From: Diplonema papillatum
Lineage: Eukaryota > Euglenozoa > Diplonemea > Diplonemida > Diplonemidae
NCBI GenBank assembly: GCA_030068145.1
Contig: JAPJBO010000114.1
Span: 190,001-254,000 of the forward strand
Direction of reading: 5' to 3'
Length of the DNA: 64,000 bases
Shown: positions 33,541 through 44,739 of the stretch, piece by piece
Position numbering within the stretch: position 1 is the stretch's first letter
How the letters are laid out: each line of letters starts with the position of its first letter
The notes under the pieces: model-generated
Told to the model about the DNA's origin: nothing
The model's database searches: none
Seen by the model: the letters and a program-made list of their open reading frames with translations, nothing else
Made by a program: the position numbers and the translations under genes

Positions 33541-33574
33541 ATAACTAGCAAAACTCCATAACTAGTGCGTCGTG

Positions 33575-34791
33575 TGCACTGTAGAGGGGGGGGGAGGGGG
33601 GGTCTGGTGTATCCGGCCATCCGGCCAAAGTGGCTGATCCTTAACAAGAGCGCTGCCCCCCCCCCCCCCCTTTCCCCCCACCCCGTAGTTGCTTCTCGTC
33701 ACTTCTTGAACACGGCAAGACCATCCTGAAGAGGCACGAGCCTCGTGCCAACCAAGAACACTCAGTTCACGGAAGCGTGGACCGGTTGCGAGGGCCGTCC
33801 GACTACTTTTTCTTGACGACGGGGGAATATTTTCGGCCGTCGCGGCGTGGTGAGCCATCGGCAATTTGCAAAAGAACTCGCTCGGTAGGGGGTCAGCCGG
33901 CTGATGGATGGATGGATGGTTCTTAACAAGATGCTTGGGGGGGGGGGAGCGGAAACGAGAGTTGGGTAGGTGGCCGGCAACGCCTTTTCTGCAGGGTCTG
34001 CACGCGGCGGCTCGGGAACGCTCGCCTGCGATGGCCGAGACACTTCAAAAGACAGCCGAAGAATGGTCAAAGATGAACAGTGGTGTCACCTGAGGGGGGT
34101 AATTTCAGGCCGCCCATGCGATGAAGCCGTTAAGCACTGGGACTTTTAAGTACACGGACCGCATGGAGCAGCGGCTGCCGGCTTATCCCATGACACCATT
34201 TATAATACATGGAATGTATTATAAAACGCTTCCATGTGTCATGTAGTTGGTTACATGAATGAACTACATTGTGCAGAATGCAGAGGATCTGCCGGCACTG
34301 GGTGGCCAGCTCTTCGATCGTACCGTGTCGTGCTTCAAGCGCTTGCACTCATTCGAATCATCGTCTCCACGCGGTCGCTTTGCGTCCTATCATTTTCTTG
34401 CCGGTGCGCATGCTTCTGCGAACCCTGCCGATGGTAGCCCGGTGTCCAACCGTCCCTGGTACGGTGCACCCACAACTTCCCCGTGGTCTGAGTAGCCAAA
34501 AAAACTCGACGTAGCTGTTTGGACTCCGAATGGAAGGGGGGGGGTAGACCTGCATGACCTCACGTTCGTTCAACACGTGGTTCGGTAGTTACAGCACTTG
34601 GGATCCCTTCTGTTCTTTGTCGGGCAGCATCGTCGATGCATTTCCTTTCAAGCTGGCGCTTGTGTAAAACATTTGCCCACAATACATTGCGGCTGTTGAG
34701 GGAAAACTGTGGGCGCACAGTAGGACTGCCCCCTGGTTAAGTGACTTGCGACAACAACGAGTGGTGACACGCATTGCGGCGGGGGGGGTGT
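33575..34791. other. Right part of element E, then no gene recognised
   Basis: 33575-33650 completes element E. A reversed E end (GATGGATGG..TTCTTAACAAGATGC) is at about 33905-33935. A TTTATAATACATGGAATGTATTATAAAA hairpin region lies at 34198-34225. Family B pieces are at 34560-34660. A GC-rich stretch at 33690-34060 is open in several frames but unrecognised. Confidence 0.45.
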
Positions 34792-35517
34792 TCAGCGGCG
34801 GCGGGCAACCCTCAGGGCAAGGGCCATGCCCAGCCCGAACGTCGCGGTGCCGGCAGCGCCGGGGGCGAAGCCGCCCGGGCCGAGCTTTCTGTTCACGACC
34901 TTCATCTTGTTCTCCATGAGCTCGTCGATGTCTTTCCGGTTCAAAACTCCGTCTTTGTTGATGTCGAGCATGTTTTTGACCTTCATCTGCGCGGCTTGGA
35001 CCATGAGCTCCTGGTTCATGAAGTCCTGCTGGATCATGTACTGGGCTCCCGTGTAGCCGAGGGCCCCGGCGACGAGGATGGGCGTCTTGTATGAGTAAAC
35101 AGAGCGGGCGGCGTAGCCGCAGGCGTAGCCGACGCCGGTTCCGAACGTGCACTGCCCGACGAACGGCAGGTATTTGTCGAAGGTTTTTTGGTTGTTGTCG
35201 AGGAACTGCACGTAGTTCCCGAACATGATCTCGAAGTCCTTCGCGTCAACCACGCCGTCCCCGTTGACGTCGAGCGCGTGCTCCACGGCCGCCGAGCCCT
35301 TCTTCGCGGCTTCCGAGTGCAGGATGGCGTCGAGGGTCTCATTCTGCGGGATGAGGCCGGCCGCTTTGGCCTTCGCCTCGAAGATGACGGCGAAGTCCTT
35401 CTCCGTCAGCGCCCCGGCATCGGTCTTCCGCCCGCCGGTGAGTGCGTACGTGCTCGCGGACTTCAGGTCGCCGACGTTCAGCTTCTCGTTGACCGGCTTC
35501 GACTCGCTGCCGCCCAT
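34792..35517 (-). CDS. EF-hand protein with FUN14-like membrane region
   Basis: The protein has 241 residues and starts MGGSESK, a good N-myristoylation signal. EF-hand 1 loop is DVNGDGVVDAKDFE (about 83-96) and EF-hand 2 loop is DINKDGVLNRKDID (about 190-203). Between them lies a glycine-rich hydrophobic stretch (FVGQCTFGTGVGYACGYAAR, then TPILVAGALGYTGAQYM). The C-terminus has LGPGGFAPGAAG and then GLGMALALRVARR. That spacing of small-residue helices resembles FUN14 family membrane proteins, and FUN14 plus EF-hand fusions are, as I recall, annotated in kinetoplastids. A role at the mitochondrial or another membrane is inference. The ATG at 35517 is the first in frame. Confidence 0.75.
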   Translation of the reverse strand: MGGSESKPVNEKLNVGDLKSASTYALTGGRKTDAGALTEKDFAVIFEAKAKAAGLIPQNETLDAILHSEAAKKGSAAVEHALDVNGDGVVDAKDFEIMFGNYVQFLDNNQKTFDKYLPFVGQCTFGTGVGYACGYAARSVYSYKTPILVAGALGYTGAQYMIQQDFMNQELMVQAAQMKVKNMLDINKDGVLNRKDIDELMENKMKVVNRKLGPGGFAPGAAGTATFGLGMALALRVARRR

Positions 35518-36078
35518 TTTCCTTGCTTTCTTGACGCGGGTTTTTGAGGACGGGGGGGGGAATCTGAGTTTTTTGTGTTGGCAGGATCTGGCCTCCCATG
35601 TGGCATCAAGTCTTCGCGGGAATGCAGTGGTTCTTGTCTTGTATTTTTTTCACTTCTTTTAGCGTTATTTTAGAGTGAATGTTCGCTTTTGTATAAGCAC
35701 CTGCTTTGTAGGATATGTTTGAGGAGACTGCCAGTTGCGAGAGATCAAAGGCCTTCCGCCCGCCGATGACTCCCCACTACACCGCAACTATATTCCGAGA
35801 TCAAAGGAGGTAAACGTGCTGTAGCCGACACGAAACACAGGTAAATCTGGGTTTAGTGGCGGGCGTAGGCGTTCAGCAAATCGGCGGCAGCTATATCTGG
35901 CCGAGGCGCGCGTCAGGACGGATCTGGCAGGTGCGATAACTCCCCGTGATACGAGCACGAGTGCTCCGGGGAACGCCTGCTACACGGGAGCCGGTTTTTT
36001 TTTCTCTTTTTAGAGTGAAAGTTCGCTTGAAACTCCGGGGTTTTAAAGTCTCCGGGTGACTGACCTTCGTCGTTATGA

Positions 36079-36229
36079 TTGTTGTCGAGGACCTGCGCGT
36101 AGCTCCCGAACATGACTCTAAGTCCTTCGCGTCAACCACGCCGTCCCCGTTTGACGTCGAGCGCGTGCTCCACGGCCGCCGAGCCCTTGTTCTCAGCTTC
36201 CGAGTGCAGGATGCCGTCGAGAATATCTC
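36079..36229 (-). pseudogene. Fragment of the EF-hand/FUN14 gene
   Basis: About 150 bp match 35191-35340 of the gene (the first EF-hand and the residues before it) with scattered changes and one inserted base (CCCGTTTGACGTC in place of CCCGTTGACGTC) that breaks the frame. It lies 0.6 kb upstream of the intact gene in the same orientation. Confidence 0.85.
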
Positions 36230-36521
36230 GGCAGCCGGGGTACAACTTGCGAGAACACGAAGCTCGCCTTCTTTATCCTCGTAGCTTCAAGAGCACCATG
36301 CGCGCTTTGGAAGCAGCATAACACACAGCTGCGACAGCCAGCTTCGCTTACACCACGTGTTGTTTTCTCACTCAGGACTTTGACCTGTTGTGTTTGTGTG
36401 ATTTGTCGTGTAGGGGTAGACCCGCATGACCTCACGTCCTTTCAACACGTGGTTCGGTAGTTACAGCACTTGGGATCCCATCTGTTCTTTGTCGGCGCTT
36501 GCTCTCTTCCGCCGTGCGGCA

Positions 36522-36616
36522 CGCCTCAATGAGCCGTCTGCAGACCCACTGTTAATCCATTTACTCTGAGACTTGCCTGGCTTAATCCTTGAAACGACTG
36601 GCAGGATCAACCAGGT
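36522..36616 (-). pseudogene. 5' fragment of SSU rRNA gene
   Basis: On the minus strand it starts AACCTGGTTGATCCTGCCAG, then GTTTCAAGGATTAAGCC and GCAAGTCTCAGAGTAAATGG, then ATTAACAGTG.GTCTGCAG and CGGCTCATTGAGGCG. It shares these with 1855-1975 but is cleaner at the very 5' end. It stops after about 95 nt. Confidence 0.85.
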
Positions 36617-38253
36617 TTCATGTGACTCAAACCAGACTGGACCGAGGAAAAAATTGACGAATCAGAGATTCCCCGATACCAGAGATTGTATCGCGTCAAG
36701 CCTAGATTGATGCATTGATCATTCGTGATCCATTCATTCTTCAGAAGCGGAAGTCGTGTGAGCTAGTGACAAGTTGTGACAAGAAGTGGGCATCGGAATC
36801 CTCGCTTGCTCTTTTCCGCCGTGCGGCGCGCCGAGAGGCGGAAGTCGCGGAAGGCCGAGCCGGGCCGGCAGCAGGACGCGATCACCCTTACAGTGTGGTG
36901 CTCATTTGCATGCTAACGGCTAACATTTCACCGCACTAATGCAATGCTGTAGATACAGCTTCAAAGAGCCCGTAGACACGAAGCGACGAACCGTACCGCT
37001 ATAAGCGCCGGACCACTCAAGCATGCTTCCCGGACAGAACACACCACTCGTTCTGAGAGCCGTAGCAGTACACTCCGGCCACAACAACGCAGGGCACTAC
37101 CCCCACTAACGCAACAAGAAGACGAAAAGGAGATAGAAGGCGTGAGCTGAGCTGGACAATTCACATTCGAATGGGGGGGAAAGAGTGAGAGATAACAGGA
37201 AGAAGAAACAAAATATCTTGAGCAGACTGACTAGGCCCGATTTTGCACGCATGAATCGCCGAGGGCGCCACGAACACAGAACAGGAGCGTGATTTAATAA
37301 AAGAGAACTGGCGGCGTTGCTTTGAAAGATCGAGAGGCGGATCATCCGACTTCAAACACAGAGATCTCGTAAGGTCGGGTTCCTCCTGTTTCGGTCCCCT
37401 GAGGCGGTTAGTCACATATAATGTCGTGAGACAAAGGTTTGTCAGACCAGTTGCGAGGGACCACGTGCAGGAGTTGCTCAATGCATGAGCGCCGAAACGC
37501 CAACAACGACTGCGCGTTGGGTTCGTATCACGAAAACCATGGAACGGGCAAATTGTTCCACCGGTTTTGTTTTTAGACAACCACTTCTTAAGATTCAAAA
37601 TACATCCGGCTTCTCTCAAAAGATAGGGGTTACCGAAAACCTGATCATTCACAGGGGTGCACAAAAGGAACTCCAAGTGTTGCAACAATCGAAACGGATC
37701 GGCACACTTCCTAACATTCAAAACACATCTGGTTTCTCCCAAACTTGGAGTGGTTTGGCATTTCTTCGGCTCGCTTATTTTCGGTTCCTGGTAGGCAGCG
37801 ATGCTTCCGAGCGCCAGAAGGCGAAGCAAGACGTTCACGCGTTCACGCGGTGCTTGGATAGAGCTGGTCTTTTCCACGTTTTTTTTTTTTTTTTTTTTTT
37901 TTTTTGTGTGTCCACAGGGGTTTTTCCACTCACCAGTTTCGGGCCAAACCCGTGGTGAAAAAAAATTTCACTCCGGCAGAAAAGTTTTTCTGCCGGTGTG
38001 GTGTGGTGTGGGTGCCAGTCGACACGTGCCTGTGTCTGTCTGTGTGTGGTACGCGTCGTTGACCTCGTAGCCCCATAAGCGGGGGTCCCTCTGGCCCTTC
38101 ACCCCACTCAAGTTTGGGGTGCTAGCTCACTCCCTACCCTCTTGCTCCTCTTCAGATCAAGCAGGAAACGGATTCAGAGAACATGCAGAACAGCTACACA
38201 TGATGCCGTGAACGATGTAAGTAGAAGATGTAAGTAGAAATCACAAAGGGTTC
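36617..38253. other. No gene recognised
   Basis: Seen here are a direct repeat pair TTCAAAA.ACATC.GG.TTCTC (37592 and 37716), a T28 run at 37880-37906 and a GGTGAAAAAAAATTTCA hairpin near 37952. A 238-codon minus-strand frame has no recognisable content. Confidence 0.4.
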
Positions 38254-38530
38254 ATGCTTCACCACCAGCCCACCCACACTGTCCACCACAACCCGCGCCC
38301 TTACCACCCACAACCCACGCCCCGACCACACACAACACGCACCCACTCCACCACCAGCGCCCACCACCCACGCCCACCCACACTGTCCACCACAACCCGC
38401 GCCCTGACCACCTACACCCAGCAACGCAAAATCCCTTTAGTGAAAAAAGTTTTTTCACCAAGCCCATTTTGGGAATTTTTTTTTTTTTTAGTGAATTTTT
38501 TTTTTTTCACTAAAGGGGAAAATCCCTGTG
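38254..38530. repeat. C/A-rich low-complexity tract and an A/T palindrome
   Basis: 38254-38420 is built from CCACCACAACCCGCGCCC-type words with one repeated block (CACTGTCCACCACAACCCGC). Then CCCTTTAGTGAAAAAA and its complement TTTTTTCACTAAAGGG enclose 38431-38517. A similar palindrome is at 51850-51935. Confidence 0.7.
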
Positions 38531-38794
38531 TGTCCAAATTGGACCAACTTAGAATGGTTCTGGTCAGGGTACAAGCTATAACTTTTGGGCTGCCAGACTA
38601 ACCGATTCAGGCGGTATGTATTGAGGAAGTTGACGGTTTCGGGGTTCTGAACAAGAAGGGAAAACTCAGTAGGGAGCCCCATTCTGAGACTTGCGACAGA
38701 CACATGCCCTGTCACGTAAGGTGGCGACCTCGTATCCTTGTCCATAAATTCCTGGACAACAGTCCGAATAAGAGGAGTAGTGAATCCCCTGATT

Positions 38795-38960
38795 CTTTTA
38801 CCGTTATTTGTGGATTAGAAGGTCGGTATTTTAAAGTCTCCGGTTGAAACCTTGTGAAGTCCCCTAACGCGTTTAGAGGGTGTTTGGGATTGGGCAGGGT
38901 GTGGTCGTTCTGCTACGGCGTGAAAAGCCAGGAAGCTTCGACGCTAATCTTCGACTCTTG
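38795..38960. repeat. Second copy of the 7435-7690 repeat
   Basis: It matches from GTTATTTGTGGATTAGAAGG to CTAATCTTCGACTCT, but lacks the roughly 70 bases present in the other copy. Confidence 0.75.
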
Positions 38961-39114
38961 ATTATGTTCCGGGTTGCGTGCTCGTCAGGAAGATCCCGGG
39001 GCCTGGCTTTTATTTTGGGTGGTTTCGTGTTGCTCGGCGGCTGTGTGTCTTTCTTGGTAGAGTGGAGGCTGCTGTTCCAGACGAAAAATGAATTCGTTTA
39101 TTGAATAGGGCCGG

Positions 39115-39242
39115 GTCGAATAATACCACCTGAGTGATTGTTTGTTTACTTGTCGAATACTAAAAAAGATTCCGGGGACGCATGATGCGTCGAACAGCAG
39201 CAGGGTCACCAGGCGCGGGTCAAATAACTGTTATGCTTCGAC
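39115..39242. mobile_element. Miniature inverted-repeat element, GTCGAATAATAACA family, copy 2
   Basis: It shares both ends and the internal order with 9004-9135, but is more diverged (GTCGAATAATACCA on the left, TGTTATGCTTCGAC on the right). Confidence 0.7.
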
Positions 39243-39608
39243 CAACTTCCCTTTAAGGAGATCCGCTAATAATGCGCGAGCTGAAACGAGACGAAAGGAG
39301 TGCTGCAAAGATGATTCTCTGTGCAGACAAGCTCTTGACACTCGGCATCATAAAGCGTGCTTATTATATCATCTCAACCCACATGCCCAGCAAATGAAAA
39401 TTCAAGATTACACAGTGGGCCGGTCATTCTGACCACCCGGCACTTGCCTTTATAGTGTGTGTCTCGGGGGCTTGAAGTCCCCGTGACTCTCGTCAACGGG
39501 ACTACCTTTTATCCGCAACGCGTGGTAAGGGTGGTGGTTGCAGATGGGGAGAGGGTCTGTGAGCCATTTGCTATCTTTCGTTCGTGGGTTTGGCCGCCAC
39601 CCTTACAC

Positions 39609-39805
39609 GGTGTGATCCGGTGGCTTGGGTGTACGAGGGGTGTTCTCGGGAGTCCTTGGGAAGTTCGTGGGAAGTACTAAATGCAAGAAACCGCCAGAAA
39701 TCGCCATTTTACCCTATTTCGGGTGTACCTGGGGTGTACTTGGGAAGTACTTGGGAACTTCTCAGTGAGTTCACGGAAGTCAAGTTTTCTACTGTGGATC
39801 ACGCC
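39609..39805. mobile_element. 197-bp inverted-repeat element, GGTGTGATCC ends
   Basis: The left end GGTGTGATCC and the right end GGATCACGCC are inverted. The inside repeats TTGGGAAGT.C/GTGGGAAGTACT and GGGTGTAC words. It is a larger relative of 919-997. Confidence 0.55.
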
Positions 39806-40098
39806 ACTATAGTATTGAACACCCAGCCGTTTCCTGATAAAAAACGGCTGGTCACTAAACAACTTGTTTGTGCACCTGGGAACGCGTTTACACAATATCC
39901 CACACCCCTGACAAAGCAACAGGGGTGCGGTTCCCTTGTTTCTTTTTCCAGAATAGGAATTCGGATCACACGCTGCGCCTCGTCTTATCGTCTTATTAGC
40001 CTTTACAGTGCATTGTAGTGTAACCCGCAGGTTGTTGGTACTAAAAACACTGTACGTGATCTTCTGATCAACGCTCGAGGGACAAGGCTCGATACCAC

Positions 40099-40157
40099 GA
40101 GGTTGATGGCTTAAGCCTTGTAACAAGTCTCCGACTACTGGCAAAATCAAACCAGGT
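40099..40157 (-). pseudogene. Degenerate 5' fragment of SSU rRNA gene
   Basis: The minus strand reads ACCTGGTTTGATTTTGCCAG, then TAGTCGGAGACTTGTTACAAG and GCTTAAGCCATCAACC. This is the SSU start with several changes. About 60 nt. Confidence 0.6.
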
Positions 40158-40770
40158 GTTTCTTGTGAATCGACCTGGCTGGGTCGAGAATTCCTGATAA
40201 AAGGACTGCCCCCATGCTACGCGAGCACACGCAAGCCCTTTCAGGTCATTCGAGCGAAGATCTTGGCTAGTCGGAGGAGGGGGGACATGGTAGCAGTAGA
40301 GTCGGAAATGCCCAACAGAGATGAGACGAACACAGAACGACACTCGGGTGGAGGGCACCAAGACTTTTTTGATTTTTTTTTTTGTTGGTTTTTGGCAACT
40401 TTTTGTGAACTTTGCAGGAGTATGCTGGTCGACAAATTACATGAAGAAGCTGGCGTTTTGGGGCGCCGCAGGCCTGAAGGTGATGCTCCTGGGAGGTGAG
40501 ATTCTGCGTGGCACTGCCCCCTGGCGGCCGCTCCTTGCAGTGCTTCACCGATAACTGCCATCTCCTTTGCACGTAGTGCTGCCGGTCGATTTTGCCTGTC
40601 GTGTTAGCGATAGTCATAGTCGGCCCGGCAAGAAAGCCGACAAGCACATCCTACCAGGGCACCAGCACCGCGCAGGCGAAACTTCTTTGCAACGGAGGCA
40701 CCAACAGCTACAAACCCGATGGACAATCAGGCCGCATGGCAAATGGAAGATAAACACGACAATAAACACC

Positions 40771-40883
40771 ACCGTCCAGGCAGTGTTTTCCCGCAGCCAG
40801 GTTGCATGCCCAAGCCATCATCTCTTTTTTGTGAACTGTCTACTTTCTTCTATTTTGGCTGCGGGAAGACACTGCTGGACGGT
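40771..40883. mobile_element. 113-bp miniature inverted-repeat element
   Basis: The left end ACCGTCCAGGCAGTGTTTTC plus CCGCAGCC is inverted at 40857-40883, with two small differences in about 28 bp. The interior is not coding. Confidence 0.7.
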
Positions 40884-41206
40884 CAAAGCAAAAGGTAGAG
40901 GATTGAGCAGATGCGTTGCAAAATGAGCAGGGTTCGATTCGTGCAGCGTGTCACAGGGTATTACATGATCTCCCTCGGAATGCCCAAATCTGCTGGCTTA
41001 TACCCTCTCCCTTGTAGACAATATCGTCATCGAAGAAGACTTGATGCTGGCAGCAACCATGAGAGGCAGTGCTCTCTAAACATTAAACTAAGATGTTTCC
41101 CCCCTTGCGTGCCCTTCTGCCGCTTCGGATGTTCTCGTTGCTGTATGATGAACAATGCTGTACAACTGGAGAGCCGCCAGACGGCGGACAAAACGACGCC
41201 ATAGAA
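40884..41206. other. No gene; reversed dispersed repeat
   Basis: 41020-41095 is the reverse complement of the repeat at 19100-19190 (CTTAGTTTAATGTTTA, then GCACTGCCTCTCATG and GCATCAAGTCTTCTTCG). I see nothing else. Confidence 0.5.
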
Positions 41207-41418
41207 AACAGCGAGAGCCCCCCCAAAAAGGCGCCTTTCTCGAGGAGGGTCGCAGAGCTTCCTGCGTAGCACCCTGCGCCTCCCAACGCTCGACGAGACG
41301 GTTCCAGTAGTCGCCTTCCTCGCTGACGGCTGCCGACAACGCGGAGACCACAAATGCCGACGCGTTCGGCTCGCTGAAGGCGGCCGACGGGACGCACGAG
41401 TGAGGCGGGGCATACAGG
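41207..41418 (-). pseudogene. Diverged partial copy of the 397-aa gene C-terminus
   Basis: It reads FSEPNASAFVVSALSAAVSE and YWNRLVERWEAQGA on the minus strand, matching the end of the gene at 44740-45933, and breaks off after about 60 codons. It is the outermost and most diverged unit of the array, cut by repeat R at 41419. Confidence 0.8.
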
Positions 41419-41523
41419 GTTTGCGCGCACCTGCGGAACTCACCTGCTTGGGTAAGTTTCATGCAGTACGCTGCCAACTACTAACGTTTGGGCACCAACA
41501 GGGTTGCATTTGTTTGTGCGCAC
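41419..41523. repeat. Dispersed repeat R, copy 3 (diverged)
   Basis: GCGGAACTCACCTGCTTGGG, TTTCATGCAGTACGCTGCCA and CACCAACAGGGTTGCATTTG in order. It joins the two oldest units of the gene-end array. Confidence 0.7.
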
Positions 41524-41579
41524 GTCCTTCAACCCTGTTTTGTGCATCGTGAGGATAGTATACGCTGAACATCGATCGG

Positions 41580-44500
41580 GTTTTGTTCTTCTGACAAACT
41601 GCGACACAAAAAAGCCTTTCTCGAGGAGGGTCACAGAGCTTCCTGCGTCGCGGCACCCTGCGCCTCCCAACGCTGGACGAAACGATTCCAGTAGTCGTCT
41701 TCCTCACTGACGGCTGCCGACAACGCGGAGACCGCGAATGGCGACGCGTTCGGCTCGCTGAAGGCTGCCACCGAGTACGGCGAGTCAGCCGACGAGCGCA
41801 TGGCTGTCGGGTTGAAGTGCGGCGACGTCCAGAAGCTGCGCTCGCCCTCATGCAGCAGCGGCGAACCGGCCGGAATGCCGTCCGCCGCCAGGCAGGGGCT
41901 GCCGCCGACGTGGGACAGCGTCCGCGAGCGGCCCGGGCTCGACGCGAAGCCGCGGCGCGGCAGCGCGAAGGCGGAGCTCCCGGTTCGATCCACCGGCACC
42001 ATCCTGTCCGGGGACGCGCCCGCGATCCCGCCATGTACGGCGCCCCGTCGTCGGCATCCGGACCCCGGCTGAGGTCCCGCCGGCGGCCTCCGAGAGGCTG
42101 CAGCTCCACCTTGATCCATCTCATTCTCTGGCATCGGGCCGTACCGTTAACCGCAATAGGTCTCAAGCCTCTGGCCGACAGAACAATGTACGTTAGGGAA
42201 GTCGGCAAACTGAATCCATAACTTCGGGAAAAGGATTGGCTCTGAGGACGCATGCGGGATTGCCAGAGCGGGTTTAGGTCTGGGCTCAGATTGAAGGTGC
42301 TGTGAGTGGCGCTCTCGGGTGTTCCCGTAGTACGCTGAACATCGATCGGTTTTTGTTCTTCTGACAAACTACGCGTTTGTTAGACACAGAAAAGCCTTTC
42401 TCGAGGAGGGTCACAGAGCTTCCTGCGTCGCGGCACCCTGCGCCTCCCAACGCTGGACGAAACGGTTCCAGTAGTCGTCTTCCTCACTGACGGCTGCCGA
42501 CAACGCGGAGACCGCGAATGGCGACGCGTTCGGCTCGCTGAAGGCTGCCACCGAGTACGGCGAGTCAGCTGACGAGCGCATGGCTGTCGGGTTGAAGTGC
42601 GGCGACGTCCAGAAGCTGCGCTCGCCCTCATGCAGCAGCGGCGAATCGGACGGAATGCCGTCCGCCGCCAGGCAGGGGCTGCCGCCGACGTGGGACAGCG
42701 TCCGCGAGCGGCCCGGGCTCGACGCGAAGCCGCGGCGCGGCAGCGCGAAGGCGGAGCTCCCGGTTCGATCCACCGGCACCATCCTGTCCGGGGACGCGCC
42801 CGCGATCCCGCCATGTACGGCGCCCCGTCGTCGGCATCCGGACCCCGGCTGAGGTCCCGCCGGCGGCCTCCGAGAGGCTGCAGCTCCACCTTGAGCCATC
42901 CCATTCTCTGGCATCGGGCCGTACCGTTAACCGCAATAGGTCTCAAGCCTCTGGCCGACAGAACAATGTACGTAAGGGAAGTCGGCAAACTGAATCCATA
43001 ACTTCGGGAAAAGGATTGGCTCTGAGGACGCATGCGCGATTGCCAGAGCGGGTTTAGGTCTGGGCTCAGATTGAAGGTGCTGTGAGTGGCGCTCTCGGGT
43101 GTTCCCGTAGTACGCTGAACATCGATCGGGTTTCGTTCTTCTGACAAACTACGCGTTTGTTAGACACAAAAAAGCCTTTCTCGAGGAGGGTCACAGAGCT
43201 TCCTGCGTCGCGGCACCCTGCGCCTCCCAACGCTGGACGAAACGGTTCCAGTAGTCGTCTTCCTCACTGACGGCTGCCGACAACGCGGAGACCGCGAATG
43301 GCGACGCGTTCGGCTCGCTGAAGGCTGCCACCGAGTACGGCGAGTCAGCTGACGAGCGCATGGCTGTCGGGTTGAAGTGCGGCGACGTCCAGAAGCTGCG
43401 CTCGCCCTCATGCAGCAGCGGCGAATCGGACGGAATGCCGTCCGCCGCCAGGCAGGGGCTGCCGCCGACGTGGGACAGCGTCCGCGAGCGGCCCGGGCTC
43501 GACGCGAAGCCGCGGCGCGGCAGCGCGAAGGCGGAGCTCCCGGTTCGATCCACCGGCACCATCCTGTCCGGGGACGCGCCCGCGATCCCGCCATGTACGG
43601 CGCCCCGTCGTCGGCATCCGGACCCCGGCTGAGGTCCCGCCGGCGGCCTCCGAGAGGCTGCAGCTCCACCTTGAGCCATCCCATTCTCTGGCATCGGGCC
43701 GTACCGTTAACCGCAATAGGTCTCAAGCCTCTGGCCGACAGAACAATGTACGTAAGGGAAGTCGGCAAACTGAATCCATAACTTCGGGAAAAGGATTGGC
43801 TCTGAGGACGCATGCGGGATTGCCGGTCTGGGTTCAGATTGAAGGTGCTGTGAGTGGCGCTCTCGGGTGTTCCCGTAGTACGCTGAACATCGATCGGGTT
43901 TCGTTCTTCTGACAAACTACGCGTTTGTTAGACACAAAAAAGCCTTTCTCGAGGAGGGTCACAGAGCTTCCTGCGTCGCGGCACCCTGCGCCTCCCAACG
44001 CTGGACGAAACGGTTCCAGTAGTCGTCTTCCTCACTGACGGCTGCCGACAACGCGGAGACCGCGAATGGCGACGCGTTCGGCTCGCTGAAGGCTGCCACC
44101 GAGTACGGCGAGTCAGCTGACGAGCGCATGGCTGTCGGGTTGAAGTGCGGCGACGTCCAGAAGCTGCGCTCGCCCTCATGCAGCAGCGGCGAATCGGACG
44201 GAATGCCGTCCGCCGCCAGGCAGGGGCTGCCGCCGACGTGGGACAGCGTCCGCGAGCGGCCCGGGCTCGACGCGAAGCCGCGGCGCGGCAGCGCGAAGGC
44301 GGAGCTCCCGGTTCGATCCACCGGCACCATCCTGTCCGGGGACGCGCCCGCGATCCCGCCATGTACGGCGCCCCGTCGTCGGCATCCGGACCCCGGCTGA
44401 GGTCCCGCCGGCGGCCTCCGAGAGGCTGCAGCTCCACCTTGAGCCATCTCATTCTCTGGCATCGGGCCGTACCGTTAACCGCAATAGGTCTCAAGCCTCT

Positions 44501-44712
44501 GGCCGACAGAACAATGTACGTTAGGGAAGTCGGCAAACTGAATCCATAACTTCGGGAAAAGGATTGGCTCTGAGGACGCATGCGGGATTGCCAGAGCGGG
44601 TTTAGGTCTGGGCTCAGATTGAAGGTGCTGTGAGTGGCGCTCTCGGGTGTTCCCGTAGTACGCTGAACATCGATCGGTTTTTGTTCTTCTTGACAAACTA
44701 CGCATTTGTTAG
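41580..44712 (-). pseudogene. Four tandem 3'-end copies of the 397-aa gene (about 780-bp period)
   Basis: Units ending at 41631, 42411, 43191 and 43959 (spacing 780, 780, 768) each contain the last 170 or so codons of the gene at 44740, its 3' flank and about 280 bp of other sequence. All share a one-base deletion (CCCGCC.ATG region) and a 3-base deletion relative to the intact gene, so the copy broke before it was amplified. Downstream of the deletion, the frame from GGIAGASPDRMVP to QGAATQEAL is open and almost identical in every unit. The third unit lacks 12 bp (AGAGCGGGTTTAGG region). Confidence 0.9.
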
Positions 44713-44739
44713 ACACAAAAAAGCCTTTCTCGAGGAGGG

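Larger units (their letters stand above)
29302..33574 (+). mobile_element. 4.27-kb two-gene DNA transposon with TAACTAG subterminal repeats
   Basis: The 14-bp ends CACGACGCACTAGT are perfectly inverted at 29302-29315 and 33561-33574. The 2-bp TG is present on both sides, and the empty site is preserved in element E at about 3429 (CAACTGCACTGTAGAG). Just inside each end lie arrays of CTAGTTATATAACTAG palindromes (29334-29475 and 33395-33540). It carries two plus-strand genes, 29943-30974 and 31179-33134. The second encodes a likely RNase H-fold transposase with three C-terminal zinc fingers. Both frames are open, so the copy may be recent. I do not recognise the superfamily. Confidence 0.85.

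Noticed and set aside
37161-37877. 238-codon minus-strand frame
   Set aside because: It has no recognisable domain, an internal nucleotide repeat in different contexts, and composition like the flanks.
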